A stretch of 64,000 nt of DNA, from the NCBI RefSeq assembly GCF_000711215.1, contig NZ_JOMF01000004.1:62001-126000 (forward strand), in the 5' to 3' direction. Of this stretch, positions 34,960 to 43,700 are shown one piece after another (position 1 is the stretch's first letter; every line of letters begins with the position of its first letter). A program made the translations under genes and the position numbers. The stretch is from Methanomicrobium mobile BP (lineage in GTDB: Archaea; Halobacteriota; Methanomicrobia; Methanomicrobiales; Methanomicrobiaceae). A model generated the notes under the pieces. It ran no database searches. It was not told the origin of the DNA and saw only the letters and a program-made list of their open reading frames with translations.

Positions 34960-35688
34960 TTATCTTACGGTTATCTTTCTGAAGATGACCACGCTTATCA
35001 GAACCATGACAAACGAAGCGGATAAGAGAAACGCCATCTCGAAAACGGGGAATGTTCCCGCACCGACCGAGCGCACGGCATCTATCGCATAACTTATCGG
35101 ATTCAGGTGAGCGCAGACATTCAGCCAGTCGGGCATCTCCGAATAGGGCATGAGGGCACTCGACGTGAAGAAGAGCGGCATCGAGATAAACGTGGATACC
35201 GCCGCATAGGTGTCGTGCTCTCCAATGTAAAGCGCAATCGTGGTTCCGAACGACGATATGAGAATGCCGAAGAGGAAGAGTATCAGATAAGTTATCGGAT
35301 AGACATAAATCGGCTGAATCGTGGCGCCGATGAGTATCGCAATCAGAAGTATGATCGTCGTCTGAATCAGACCGCGGGAGGTGATGAAGAGAATCTTGCC
35401 GAAGAGTATGCTCTCACGCGGCGACGGCATTGCAAGGAACTTGTTCAGATATCCGAGAATCTTATCGAACATAAGACTCGAACCGCCGGAAAGTCCTGCG
35501 GAGAGCATGGTAAGCACCAGAATACCGGGGGTTATGAAATCCAGATAATTGTCCGTGAACCTTGTCGGCAGCGCAAGACCCACGAAGATGAGCCATGCGG
35601 CAGGCATCGCAAGGGTTGAGACCACGTTTAAAGGCGCTCTTATCCAGCGGAGAAGATCGCGTTGCGCATAATAGAAAACTCTGTACAT
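34960..35688 (-). CDS. ABC-2 type transporter permease
   Basis: A 242-residue membrane protein with six hydrophobic segments. It begins MYRVFYYAQRDLLRWIRAPLNV, as daunorubicin/NodJ-type exporters do, and the central region has SSLMFDKILGYLNKFLAMPSPRESILFGK, the ABC-2 signature. It follows the ATPase gene after 2 bp. The exported molecule is not known; neighbouring metal-chelatase genes do not decide it. Confidence 0.88.
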   Translation of the reverse strand: MYRVFYYAQRDLLRWIRAPLNVVSTLAMPAAWLIFVGLALPTRFTDNYLDFITPGILVLTMLSAGLSGGSSLMFDKILGYLNKFLAMPSPRESILFGKILFITSRGLIQTTIILLIAILIGATIQPIYVYPITYLILFLFGILISSFGTTIALYIGEHDTYAAVSTFISMPLFFTSSALMPYSEMPDWLNVCAHLNPISYAIDAVRSVGAGTFPVFEMAFLLSASFVMVLISVVIFRKITVR

Positions 35689-35690
35689 CC

Positions 35691-36656
35691 CTACCTCCTC
35701 GTCATTAGATTCCTGAATTGCCTGTCGTCAAACGGGATATTGTCGCCGCGGTCGTCGCCGCAGGACTGCATATAGACATCCTCGAGATTGGGCTCGCGAA
35801 CCGAGGAATATATGACGTGCGACTTCTCCGCCTCGAAGGCGGCGGTAAGCTCGGGCAGGACATTGCTTCCCTTGTCCGCCGAGAATATGAAACCGGACTC
35901 GTTCGTCTCGATAAAGGTCACACCTTCGGGGAGTGACTGCGGCAGGTTGCCGTCCGACTTGACCGTGATAATCTCCTTCTTAAGATCGGCTTTCAAAAAC
36001 GCCGGCGCACCCTCTTTTATCAGCTTTCCGCGGCGGATGATGCCCACCTTATTGCAGTAGCGTTCCGCCTCCTCCATCTGATGCGTCGTGACCAGAATGG
36101 TCATTCCCGACTTCTTAAGCTTGGTAATATGCTCCCAGATAGTCCTTCTGGACGCTACGTCAAGCCCGATTGTCGGCTCGTCCAGAAACAGAACCTGAGG
36201 CTGGTGAACAAGGGCCTGAGCGAGCTCGAGACGCCGTTTCATGCCGCCGGAATAGGTCTTTGTCATGGAATCGGCACGGTCGGTGAGGTTGACGACTTCA
36301 AGGGCATCCGCGACAATCCGTTTCCTCTCCGCCTTGTCCCGAATGCCGTAGAGCTTTGCGAAAAGGTCGACATTCTCGCGTCCCGTGAGCCTTATGTCCA
36401 CCGCCATATCCTGCGGCACATAGCTGATACAGCTACGCACCTGCGACTTTTCCTTCGCGATATCGTATCCGCAGACCTCGGCGGACCCGGAAGTCGCGCT
36501 GAGAAGCGTGGTCAGCATCCGCACCGTCGTTGTCTTTCCCGAACCGTTGGGTCCCAAAAGACCGTAGATCTCATTCTCCGCTTTAAGCGTCAGACTGTCC
36601 ACGGCACAGAGACTGCCGTAGTTCTTTGTAAGAGCGTTCGTTATTATTCCGTCCAT
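35691..36656 (-). CDS. ABC exporter ATP-binding protein (DrrA-like)
   Basis: A 321-residue ATPase. Walker A GPNGSGKTTT, Q-loop in YVPQDMA, signature TYSGGMKRRLE, Walker B VLFLDEPTIGLD and the H-loop VTTHQ are all present. The C-terminal extension (residues about 225-321) is the daunorubicin-resistance type accessory domain. It pairs with the ABC-2 permease downstream and follows an isochorismatase-like gene after 16 bp. Confidence 0.92.
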   Translation of the reverse strand: MDGIITNALTKNYGSLCAVDSLTLKAENEIYGLLGPNGSGKTTTVRMLTTLLSATSGSAEVCGYDIAKEKSQVRSCISYVPQDMAVDIRLTGRENVDLFAKLYGIRDKAERKRIVADALEVVNLTDRADSMTKTYSGGMKRRLELAQALVHQPQVLFLDEPTIGLDVASRRTIWEHITKLKKSGMTILVTTHQMEEAERYCNKVGIIRRGKLIKEGAPAFLKADLKKEIITVKSDGNLPQSLPEGVTFIETNESGFIFSADKGSNVLPELTAAFEAEKSHVIYSSVREPNLEDVYMQSCGDDRGDNIPFDDRQFRNLMTRR

Positions 36657-36672
36657 TAAACATCAATTCCGA

Positions 36673-37188
36673 TTACTTTATTCCGGAATCGCCTCCGCCG
36701 CCGATATAATCGGCCAACTGCTTTACCTCGCAACCCTTCGCCGCGTAATAGGCAAACATCTCATCCAGTTTACCCGTGTCGTAGCTTGTAACGCAGTCCG
36801 AGATCACGTGCACCTTATAGCCCGCCTTAGACATGTTGAAGCACGTGGACTTGACACATGCCGTGGCGTCGGCGCCGGCGACATAAAACTCGCTGATTCC
36901 GTTATTTTCGATAAATTCCACAAAACTTTCGCTTGTGAGCGCATTGGACTTTGACTTCACGAAAATGTTGTCCGAGACAATCTTCAGTTCGGGAACAAGT
37001 TCTTCGCCGCGGGTGCCGGGCTTGAATGTCCTTGTTCCTGCCGAGAGGTTATTGTGTTTTATATAGACCACATGCATCTTTTCAGACGCAGCCCAATCGA
37101 CCGCTGTATTGATGCGATCGACAATCGCCCTGTAATTTTTGGTGATGTCATTCTGAATGTCGATTACGACCAGTGCAATGTTTCTCAT
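36673..37188 (-). CDS. Isochorismatase-family cysteine hydrolase
   Basis: A 171-residue alpha/beta hydrolase. The expected catalytic triad is in VVIDIQNDI (Asp), VYIKHNN (Lys region) and VAGADATACVKSTCFNMSKAG (Cys). Family members hydrolyse N-acyl amides such as nicotinamide, or isochorismate; the substrate is not determined. ATG 37188 has a strong ribosome binding site AAAGGAGGT directly upstream, so the longer frame to 37209 is rejected. It is between cobN and an ABC exporter on the same strand. Confidence 0.85.
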   Translation of the reverse strand: MRNIALVVIDIQNDITKNYRAIVDRINTAVDWAASEKMHVVYIKHNNLSAGTRTFKPGTRGEELVPELKIVSDNIFVKSKSNALTSESFVEFIENNGISEFYVAGADATACVKSTCFNMSKAGYKVHVISDCVTSYDTGKLDEMFAYYAAKGCEVKQLADYIGGGGDSGIK

Positions 37189-37281
37189 GATACCTCCTTT
37201 ACATATCACATTATCCGTTTATCATTCCGCAATAATCAAAGAACCTTAGAACCTTCAAAGAACCGCGATATCACGGAAACA

Positions 37282-40200
37282 TCATCTCCGATTATGCACC
37301 TTTTTCATGACCTCCGCTATCGAATCGCCCCAGCCCTCGACCTCGTCGGCGGTAATCACGTCGACACTGCCGCCCTGGAAAGTGCCGTCGCCCGCCTTGT
37401 CTTCAAGCCATGACTCGATCTCGAGGTAGTTTTCCTTAAGATCCTCGATTGTCTGCGGATTGGGCTTCCACAGCCCCCTGCTCTCCGCCTCCAGAAGCCT
37501 GCGCGATATCTCTTCGAGGGCATAGGGATTGTTCTCTTCAAAGAACTCCCTCATCTCGTCGTCGTTCACGAAAGTATCGGCAATATCGTCGAATATGCTG
37601 TCGTCGACCTCCTGCGTCGCGGCTTCCCAGCCGTAAACGCGGCTGACACGCTTCATGATATCGGAGGCGCCCTTATAACCGTGCTCTTTCATGCCGTCAA
37701 TCCACTTCGGATTGAGGAGTTTTGTCCTGACCACCCTTCTTACCTCATCGGCAAGAGTCCTTACGCTGACATATTCCGGCTCGCGCGTATCGCCGTAATA
37801 CGCCTTCACGGGTTTCTGCGAGAGGTATCTTGCCGCCGCCGTAAGTCCGCCCTGATTTCCGTAGTAGCAGCAGCATCCGAGGAGATCGTGCTCATCCGAG
37901 ACCACCTTGTTGAATGTGACGTTGACGGTCTCGAGATTCGAGGCAAACTGCTCATATGTCTCTTTTCCGTTTCTGGCGCCGCCGTATGCGTAGCCGTTGA
38001 CGGCGATGAAGATCTCGGCAAGGTCCTTCTCGGTCTTCCACGCGCCCGCAAGTATTGCCAGATTCACGCCCGAAGTATATGCGCCCGGGCGTGCACTGAA
38101 GATTCTCGAGGTCGCCTCCGTAAATTCAACCCCTTTGCCCACCTTTTCGGCGACATGCTTCTTTACGTAGTTTATCTCATCCGGCTCGTCGAGGACGGAT
38201 ACGGCGGCAATCGCACTGTCGACGAGGTTGACGGCACCCATGAAATTATCCCGGAGAATGCCCGAGATGCGGATTGTCACATCAATCCTCGGATGTACAA
38301 GTTTATCGGTCGGAACTACCTCGAAGGACTTCACCTGTCCGCCGCTGTTCCAGACGGGGACGACTCCGAGAAGCGAGAATATCTCCGCCATCATCTCGCC
38401 GTCGGCGGTCATGATATCGCTGCACATCCAGTAGAACGCCACATTCTCGGGATATTTGCCCTCTTCGTCCAGATATTTGTCGAGCAGGGCATCGGCAAGT
38501 CTCTCGCCGACGCGCCATGCCGAGGTCGTCGGCACCTTTGTCGGATCGAGGGAGTAGAAGTTTCTGCCGCTTGGGAGAACGTCGACGCGTCCGCGAATGA
38601 CGAGTCCCGAGGGTCCCGGCGGGATATAGCCGCCGTTAAGCCCGTTCATAAGGGAATCCATCTCTTTTGAATCGAGAATGCGCCGGTTTATATCCGCAAT
38701 CTTTCCCATTGCATCCTTCAGGCTCGCGACAATCCTCCCGTTCAGCTCCGAAGGGTTTTTTCCGAGCGCGTTGAGGATATCCTCGCAGGTCGCGCCCGCA
38801 AGCGTCATCTTTACGACCGTGACCGATTTATTGTAGAGATACTCGATTAGAGCGCCGTTGGAGAGCGAATATCTAAGATTGAACGCCGACGGGTCTTTCT
38901 TTAATTCGTCATAAGAAAGCCCGAATACGGCGGCAACGGTATCCCTCAGCGAGAGCGGGGCGTCACCGGAGGCAACGCCGTCGGAATACATCAGAATCGA
39001 TGTTATCATGTCGGCTTTTCTGTCGCCCTGCGGCAGTTCTCCGAAGACGTGCATGCCCGAATCTATCTTTGTGTTGCGGATGAGGGTCAGGGCTTCGTGA
39101 CAGATTCTGACCGCGTCCTCAATCGGCGTCTCATGGGTAATATTCAGATTCTTGAATTTGTCGGCAGAGACCACCTCGAGTATCATGTGATGCAGGGCAT
39201 GGGCACGTGCGGGGTCGGTCTTTGCCGTCTCGTACTGGTTTAAGAGATTGTCAAGTTTCTCGTATTCTCCGTAGAGCGAGGAGACCGACATCGCCGTCTG
39301 CATATGCCCGATAAGCGTGGCATTGACACGTCTCTTGGCAATCGTGCCTTCGGGCGGATTGTCGGTATTGTAGATATAGAGGAGAGGCTTTCGTCCCGAG
39401 AGAATCGCCGGATAACACTCATCCGAGAGTGCGGTTCCTTTTCCGGGCAGGAATTCGAGATTTCCGTGAGTTCCGACATGAATAAAGACGTCGGTATTGT
39501 AGATGCTCTCGAAATAATGGTATGCCGCCATATACTGGTGTGTCGGCGGGCAGTCGGGATTGTGGAGAATCTTGCAGACCGAGCCGTCGCACTGCGCACC
39601 GAAACAGCCGCGTTTGGGCTGAACGGCGACGATTGCGTTTCCGAACCGAAGTCCGGTTATCAGGATGTCGCCGTCCAGCACCATGCCTTCGCCGGGGGGC
39701 TCCCCCCAGATCTCCTTCACCCTCTTTTGAACCGGCTCCTTGAGCGACGAGAAGAATTTCATGTATTCTTCGGTGCTCATCCGGTACAAGGCGCCGCCGC
39801 ATCTGACAATCTCGGACTTGGTAGTCCAGCGGAACTCCGAGATTGCCTTCTTCTCTAGGAAGAGGTCCATAAGTTCCTTGGCCGAGGCGGGAACTTCGAC
39901 GTTGTAGCCCGCATTCTTCATGCATGCGAGGATGTTTACCACGCTTCTTGCCGCGTCCAGATGCGCCGCCGAACCGATATTTGCCTCGACGCTTGCGCAG
40001 GGGTTGTTGTTCAGGATGAATACGACCTTCTTATCGCCGTTCTTCTTCTCCGCCAGTTTTATCCAGTTGAGAACGCGGTCGGCGATCTTCTTCGAATGGC
40101 TCGGAATTACGGTTCTCTCGTAGTCGTTGTTACGGTTTTCTCTTGCCGCTCCGAGCATTATCGGCTCAATCAGAGCCTCAAACTCGGGCATGGCAATCGC

Positions 40201-41208
40201 CCACGAGACATCGGTGGTAAGTCCGTTGGACTCCTTCCAGTCCTCGATATTCGTGTAATAAGAGATAATCGGCTGAAAAACAGGGATGTTCAGGGATTTC
40301 AGGAGAGAGACGCCGGTGTTGAGCTGTTCCGTATTGCTTGTTCTGTCGTCCTTTCCGATAAGGAATGTTGTCAGTTTGACCACGGCGGAGATCTTCGGGG
40401 CATCGTTGAGGAAGTAATACTTGCGTATGACCTCGGCGATGTTGAGCGATCCCTGATTGTCGTCATGCACCGAATTTGTGAAGACGGGAATTGTCTTAAG
40501 TCCCAGATCTTCGAGATCTTTTATGATTGTTGTCTCAATTTCGCAGTTCTGCGAGAGCCACGCGGCACGCGACATGATAACGCCGACATACTTCTCCGAC
40601 TTTCCCGCGGTCTGACTGCCGGAAGAATCCGAATTATCAGAAGAAACCGAATTATCCGAATTGCTCGAAGAGCCGTTATCCGCCCCGACAGCCCTTCTCT
40701 CCGCGAAATATCCTTCATACCAGTTCAGAAACTCGGGCAGGGACTCGAATATCGTATTCCCTGCCTGCGGGTGTGCGATTCCCTGAAATGCGATCTCAAT
40801 CGGCGGCAGAATCTCGTATTTTTTATCGCCGAAATGACCGTCCAGATATATCAGAAGTCTTCTGAAGTTTTCGTAACTGTTGCTTGTAAGATAACGGTAG
40901 GTATCAATCGCAATCTGCTTGTCGGTCGAGGTCAGCCCCCAGTAAGACGCATCGTAACCGACGCAGATTACGGGTTTTTTATCCCGAATATCCTTAAAAC
41001 TCGCGCAAAGCTCCTCCCAAAAACTGTGTGTGGTGCGGTTGAACAGAATTACGTCCGCATCCGCGGATTTGTTGAGAATCTCCTCGATAAGTTCGCGGTT
41101 TTCCTCGATTATTCTGTTCGCATATGCCGATACCTCGACCCCGACCTCATCTGCCGCCCGTTTAAGCAGCGGTATATATGCATCCCACATTACGGCAACA
41201 AGTTTCAT
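37282..41208 (-). CDS. cobN: CobN/ChlH-family metal chelatase large subunit
   Basis: A 1308-residue subunit that binds the tetrapyrrole substrate and, with AAA+ and VWA subunits, inserts cobalt or magnesium. The family core includes GDILITGLRFGNAIVAVQPKRGCFG, HVGTHGNLEFLPGKGTALSD (active-site histidines) and YGGARNGKETYEQFASNL. In a methanogen, aerobic-type cobaltochelatase function in corrinoid metabolism is the most likely role, though other metals cannot be excluded. Residues 174-206 are a Ser/Asn/Asp insertion coded partly by 18-bp units (about 40622-40657). The ChlI-like gene is divergent upstream, and both promoters share GTATTAC motifs. Confidence 0.88.
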   Translation of the reverse strand: MKLVAVMWDAYIPLLKRAADEVGVEVSAYANRIIEENRELIEEILNKSADADVILFNRTTHSFWEELCASFKDIRDKKPVICVGYDASYWGLTSTDKQIAIDTYRYLTSNSYENFRRLLIYLDGHFGDKKYEILPPIEIAFQGIAHPQAGNTIFESLPEFLNWYEGYFAERRAVGADNGSSSNSDNSVSSDNSDSSGSQTAGKSEKYVGVIMSRAAWLSQNCEIETTIIKDLEDLGLKTIPVFTNSVHDDNQGSLNIAEVIRKYYFLNDAPKISAVVKLTTFLIGKDDRTSNTEQLNTGVSLLKSLNIPVFQPIISYYTNIEDWKESNGLTTDVSWAIAMPEFEALIEPIMLGAARENRNNDYERTVIPSHSKKIADRVLNWIKLAEKKNGDKKVVFILNNNPCASVEANIGSAAHLDAARSVVNILACMKNAGYNVEVPASAKELMDLFLEKKAISEFRWTTKSEIVRCGGALYRMSTEEYMKFFSSLKEPVQKRVKEIWGEPPGEGMVLDGDILITGLRFGNAIVAVQPKRGCFGAQCDGSVCKILHNPDCPPTHQYMAAYHYFESIYNTDVFIHVGTHGNLEFLPGKGTALSDECYPAILSGRKPLLYIYNTDNPPEGTIAKRRVNATLIGHMQTAMSVSSLYGEYEKLDNLLNQYETAKTDPARAHALHHMILEVVSADKFKNLNITHETPIEDAVRICHEALTLIRNTKIDSGMHVFGELPQGDRKADMITSILMYSDGVASGDAPLSLRDTVAAVFGLSYDELKKDPSAFNLRYSLSNGALIEYLYNKSVTVVKMTLAGATCEDILNALGKNPSELNGRIVASLKDAMGKIADINRRILDSKEMDSLMNGLNGGYIPPGPSGLVIRGRVDVLPSGRNFYSLDPTKVPTTSAWRVGERLADALLDKYLDEEGKYPENVAFYWMCSDIMTADGEMMAEIFSLLGVVPVWNSGGQVKSFEVVPTDKLVHPRIDVTIRISGILRDNFMGAVNLVDSAIAAVSVLDEPDEINYVKKHVAEKVGKGVEFTEATSRIFSARPGAYTSGVNLAILAGAWKTEKDLAEIFIAVNGYAYGGARNGKETYEQFASNLETVNVTFNKVVSDEHDLLGCCCYYGNQGGLTAAARYLSQKPVKAYYGDTREPEYVSVRTLADEVRRVVRTKLLNPKWIDGMKEHGYKGASDIMKRVSRVYGWEAATQEVDDSIFDDIADTFVNDDEMREFFEENNPYALEEISRRLLEAESRGLWKPNPQTIEDLKENYLEIESWLEDKAGDGTFQGGSVDVITADEVEGWGDSIAEVMKKVHNRR
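40621..40675 (-). repeat. In-frame repeat in cobN
   Basis: On the plus strand GAAGAATCCGAATTATCA is followed by GAAGAAACCGAATTATCC and a partial third unit. The translation gives a Ser/Asp/Asn-rich loop absent from the conserved fold. Confidence 0.6.
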
Positions 41209-41618
41209 ACTTTATCTTCAGTATTACAAATTTAATAATTGTATTATTTAGTGATATCATTTTGAATTTATTCCATAGCAGTACAGAGCGGGACTTGCAG
41301 ATTTTCCCGCGACGAAGAACAGAAATATGAAGGCGTAAACGGGCAAATACTACCGTTAAAACTCTATATCGTTGCCATTACGCCATAATTCCGGCAAGAT
41401 CCCTCTCATCGATCCGGTATTACGAAAATTAAATACATAATACTAAATAGCAATGACAGTAATTAGTTAATACACCTTAAACTGTTAGGATAAAGCCGTC
41501 GTGAACCGAAAACAAAGCAAAAAGCCCCGTTAACACCGTTAACGCGGCTCTGAAATATCGGGGTTATTCGGGGGAGATCACGGAGGATATCCCGACATAT
41601 ATCTGCGCAGAGGAAAGC
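41209..41618. promoter_or_regulatory. Divergent control region between cobN and the ChlI-like gene
   Basis: GTATTAC occurs at 41221-41227 near the cobN start (with GTATTAT at 41241-41247) and at 41417-41423 on the other side, where TAATAC (41438-41443) completes an inverted repeat. A TATA-like TAAATACATAATAC at about 41430-41443 would give the ChlI-like gene a leader of about 150 nt. This leader holds GTTAACACCGTTAAC (41529-41543) and CCCCG/CGGGG arms. No cobalamin riboswitch signature was recognised. Confidence 0.4.
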
Positions 41619-42809
41619 ATGTCAAAGACACACAATCGTCAAATCTATCCATTTTCAGCAATCGTCGGTCAGGACATAATGAAAACGGCATTGATACTGA
41701 ACGCTATAAATCCGTCAATCGGCGGCGTTCTTATCAAAGGAGAGAGAGGCACGGCGAAATCTACGGCCGTACGTTCTCTTGCGGCGCTTCTTCCCGAGAA
41801 TAAAGTCGTTCTCGGCTGCACCTTCGGCTGCGATCCAGAAAAACCCGAGGATTTCTGCGAGGAATGCAGGAAAAACCTCATAAATCTCCGTACCGCCGAG
41901 AGAAAGATGACCGTCGTCGAATTGCCCGTCTCCGCGACCGAGGACATGGTCGTGGGCAGTCTTGACATATCCTCCGCCATCAAGGAAGGCGAGAAGAAGT
42001 TCGAGCCCGGAATTCTTGCGGCGGCGCACAGGAACATCCTCTACGTGGACGAAGTAAATCTCTTAAACGACCATATCGTCGACCTTCTCCTCGATGTCGC
42101 GGCTATGGGGCTTAATATAATCGAACGCGAAGGCGTCTCGTATACCCACCCGTCGTCATTCATCCTCGTCGGCACCATGAATCCCGAAGAAGGCGACCTG
42201 CGCCCGCAGTTGCTCGACAGATTCGGTCTCTGCGCAGTTATCGAGGGTATTGCCGATGCTGACACACGCCTTGAGATCATAAAACGGAGAATGGATTTCG
42301 AGAACGACCCGAAGGGATTCACGGCGAAATGGGCGGCAGCGGACAAGAAGATAGCCGATAAGATACTCGCGGCAAAAGATCTCCTCCCCGACGTCGTCAT
42401 CCCCGACGATATGCTCCGTATCGCCGTCCAGATATGCACGGATGCCGGTGTCGACGGTCATCGCGGCGACATTACGCTTGTCAAGACCGCCAAGACCCTC
42501 TGCGCCTACAAACTGCGCACCGAGGTCACCGAAGACGATATAAAAGAGGCGGCAAAACTTGTTCTGGCGCACAGGATGAGAAAAACGCCGTTCTCGAACG
42601 AGCAGTATGACGACAAGAAGATAGACGAGTCGATTGAGAAGGCCAAGAATCACAATAAATCCGAACAGAAGGAGAACGATTCGGAGACGACGCGGAAGGA
42701 AACACAGAACGAGCCGCAGGACAACGCCGGCGAACAGAAACAGAGCAGCGGCAGCGGCTCGGACAGTTCCGAGACGAAACTCTTCAAGGCATCGGACCCT
42801 TTCGCGTAA
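41619..42809 (+). CDS. ChlI/BchI-like AAA+ chelatase subunit with linker tail
   Basis: A 396-residue AAA+ ATPase. Walker A GERGTAKST (about 40), Walker B ILYVDEVNLLND, sensor and arginine residues (GTMNPEEGDLRPQLLDRFGL) match magnesium/cobalt chelatase ATPase subunits. Residues about 335-396 are a Lys/Asn/Gln/Ser-rich linker ending FKASDPFA. Methanogen homologues are often single proteins that continue from such a linker into a VWA domain. Here the frame stops at TAA 42807-42809, and the VWA continuation is in the -1 frame. SD GAGG precedes the ATG. The long leader upstream is unusual in a region with many leaderless messages. Confidence 0.9.
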   Translation: MSKTHNRQIYPFSAIVGQDIMKTALILNAINPSIGGVLIKGERGTAKSTAVRSLAALLPENKVVLGCTFGCDPEKPEDFCEECRKNLINLRTAERKMTVVELPVSATEDMVVGSLDISSAIKEGEKKFEPGILAAAHRNILYVDEVNLLNDHIVDLLLDVAAMGLNIIEREGVSYTHPSSFILVGTMNPEEGDLRPQLLDRFGLCAVIEGIADADTRLEIIKRRMDFENDPKGFTAKWAAADKKIADKILAAKDLLPDVVIPDDMLRIAVQICTDAGVDGHRGDITLVKTAKTLCAYKLRTEVTEDDIKEAAKLVLAHRMRKTPFSNEQYDDKKIDESIEKAKNHNKSEQKENDSETTRKETQNEPQDNAGEQKQSSGSGSDSSETKLFKASDPFA

Positions 42810-42820
42810 AATCTTCAGCA

Positions 42821-43618
42821 TTGACTCCCGAGTTGAAGATTGACAGCATAGTAAGGGAGGGAAGCGGCAGGCGAAGCGTTACCCGAAGTTCCTCGGGAAG
42901 ATATGTGGGCAGCAGAATACCGCAGGGCAAGCCCAAAACAATCGCCATGGATGCCACGATTCGTGCCGCGGCCAGAAACGGAACGTCGCGGGCATCATCG
43001 GCGGGCGGCTCATCCGCGAATTCGGATACGGACTATAACACGGCATTGCGTATAGTCCTCTCCGACGTTCGCGAGAAGGTAATGGAGCGGAGAAGCGAGA
43101 ACAGCATACTCTTCATAGTGGACGCAAGCGGGAGCATGGGCGCACAAAAACGCATGTCCGCGGTAAAAGGCGCAATCCTCTCCCTGCTCATCGACGCTTA
43201 TCAGAAACGGGACAAGATAGGGCTGATTACCTTCCGCGCAAAGAGCGCGAAGGTCATACTCCCGCTTACCTCGGATATCGCGATGGCGCAGGAGTACATG
43301 AAAAAGATTGAGATCGGGGGCAAGACGCCTCTTGCCGAAGGTCTGAAGAAAGGTTTGGAGACCATCTCCGCCGAGATGATGAAGAATCGCCTGACGAAAC
43401 CGCTTCTGATTCTGGTCTCGGACGGCAGGGGAAACGTGAGTCTCTCGGACAAAAACCCGCTCTCCGAGAGTTTTTCGATGGCGGCGATGATTAAAGAGGC
43501 AAAGATACCCGCCCTTGTCCTCGACTCCGAAGAAGGCTTTGTCGCCCTCGGCTACGCCAGAAAACTTGCCGATGCCATGGGCGCAAAATACATGAAACTC
43601 AGCGAACTTGCGGGATAA
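42821..43618 (+). CDS. VWA-domain chelatase subunit (ChlD-like C-terminal half)
   Basis: A 265-residue protein. LKIDSIVREGSGRRSVTRSSSGRYVGSRIP is the linker end of ChlD-type subunits, and the VWA domain has the MIDAS motif FIVDASGSMG and the later SDGRGN. The only start available here is TTG 42821 with no clear ribosome binding site. The frame stays open upstream to 42803 and beyond: a -1 shift at TTC (42801-42803) of the preceding gene would join DPF to RVKSSALTPELKID and give one ChlI-ChlD protein of about 670 residues. A separate protein, a programmed shift and a sequencing error all remain possible. Confidence 0.8.
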   Translation: MTPELKIDSIVREGSGRRSVTRSSSGRYVGSRIPQGKPKTIAMDATIRAAARNGTSRASSAGGSSANSDTDYNTALRIVLSDVREKVMERRSENSILFIVDASGSMGAQKRMSAVKGAILSLLIDAYQKRDKIGLITFRAKSAKVILPLTSDIAMAQEYMKKIEIGGKTPLAEGLKKGLETISAEMMKNRLTKPLLILVSDGRGNVSLSDKNPLSESFSMAAMIKEAKIPALVLDSEEGFVALGYARKLADAMGAKYMKLSELAG

Positions 43619-43682
43619 TTGAATTGCAGGATGATTGAACAGCGGGATAATCGAACATTAATGACATCATTAAATGACATCG
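43610..43682. repeat. 16-bp tandem repeat over a stop codon, then 12-13 bp repeat
   Basis: GCGGGATAATTGAATT, GCAGGATGATTGAACA and GCGGGATAATCGAACA follow each other exactly. The TAA of the VWA gene is in the first unit. TTAATGACATCA and TTAAATGACATCG follow. Confidence 0.8.
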
Positions 43683-43700
43683 AATAATCAGGGGAAAAAT

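Noticed and set aside
39961-41235. Long open frame (about 424 codons) on the strand opposite cobN
   Set aside because: It is antisense to a well-conserved gene. Similar long antisense frames lie opposite sepS (62116-63093) and the FecCD/FecE genes (44213-45397). They follow from codon bias, encode no recognisable domains and lack promoters.
41445-41618. Cobalamin riboswitch in the leader of the ChlI-like gene
   Set aside because: No B12-box-like conserved segment was recognised. Only short palindromes and a CCCCG/CGGGG pairing are seen.
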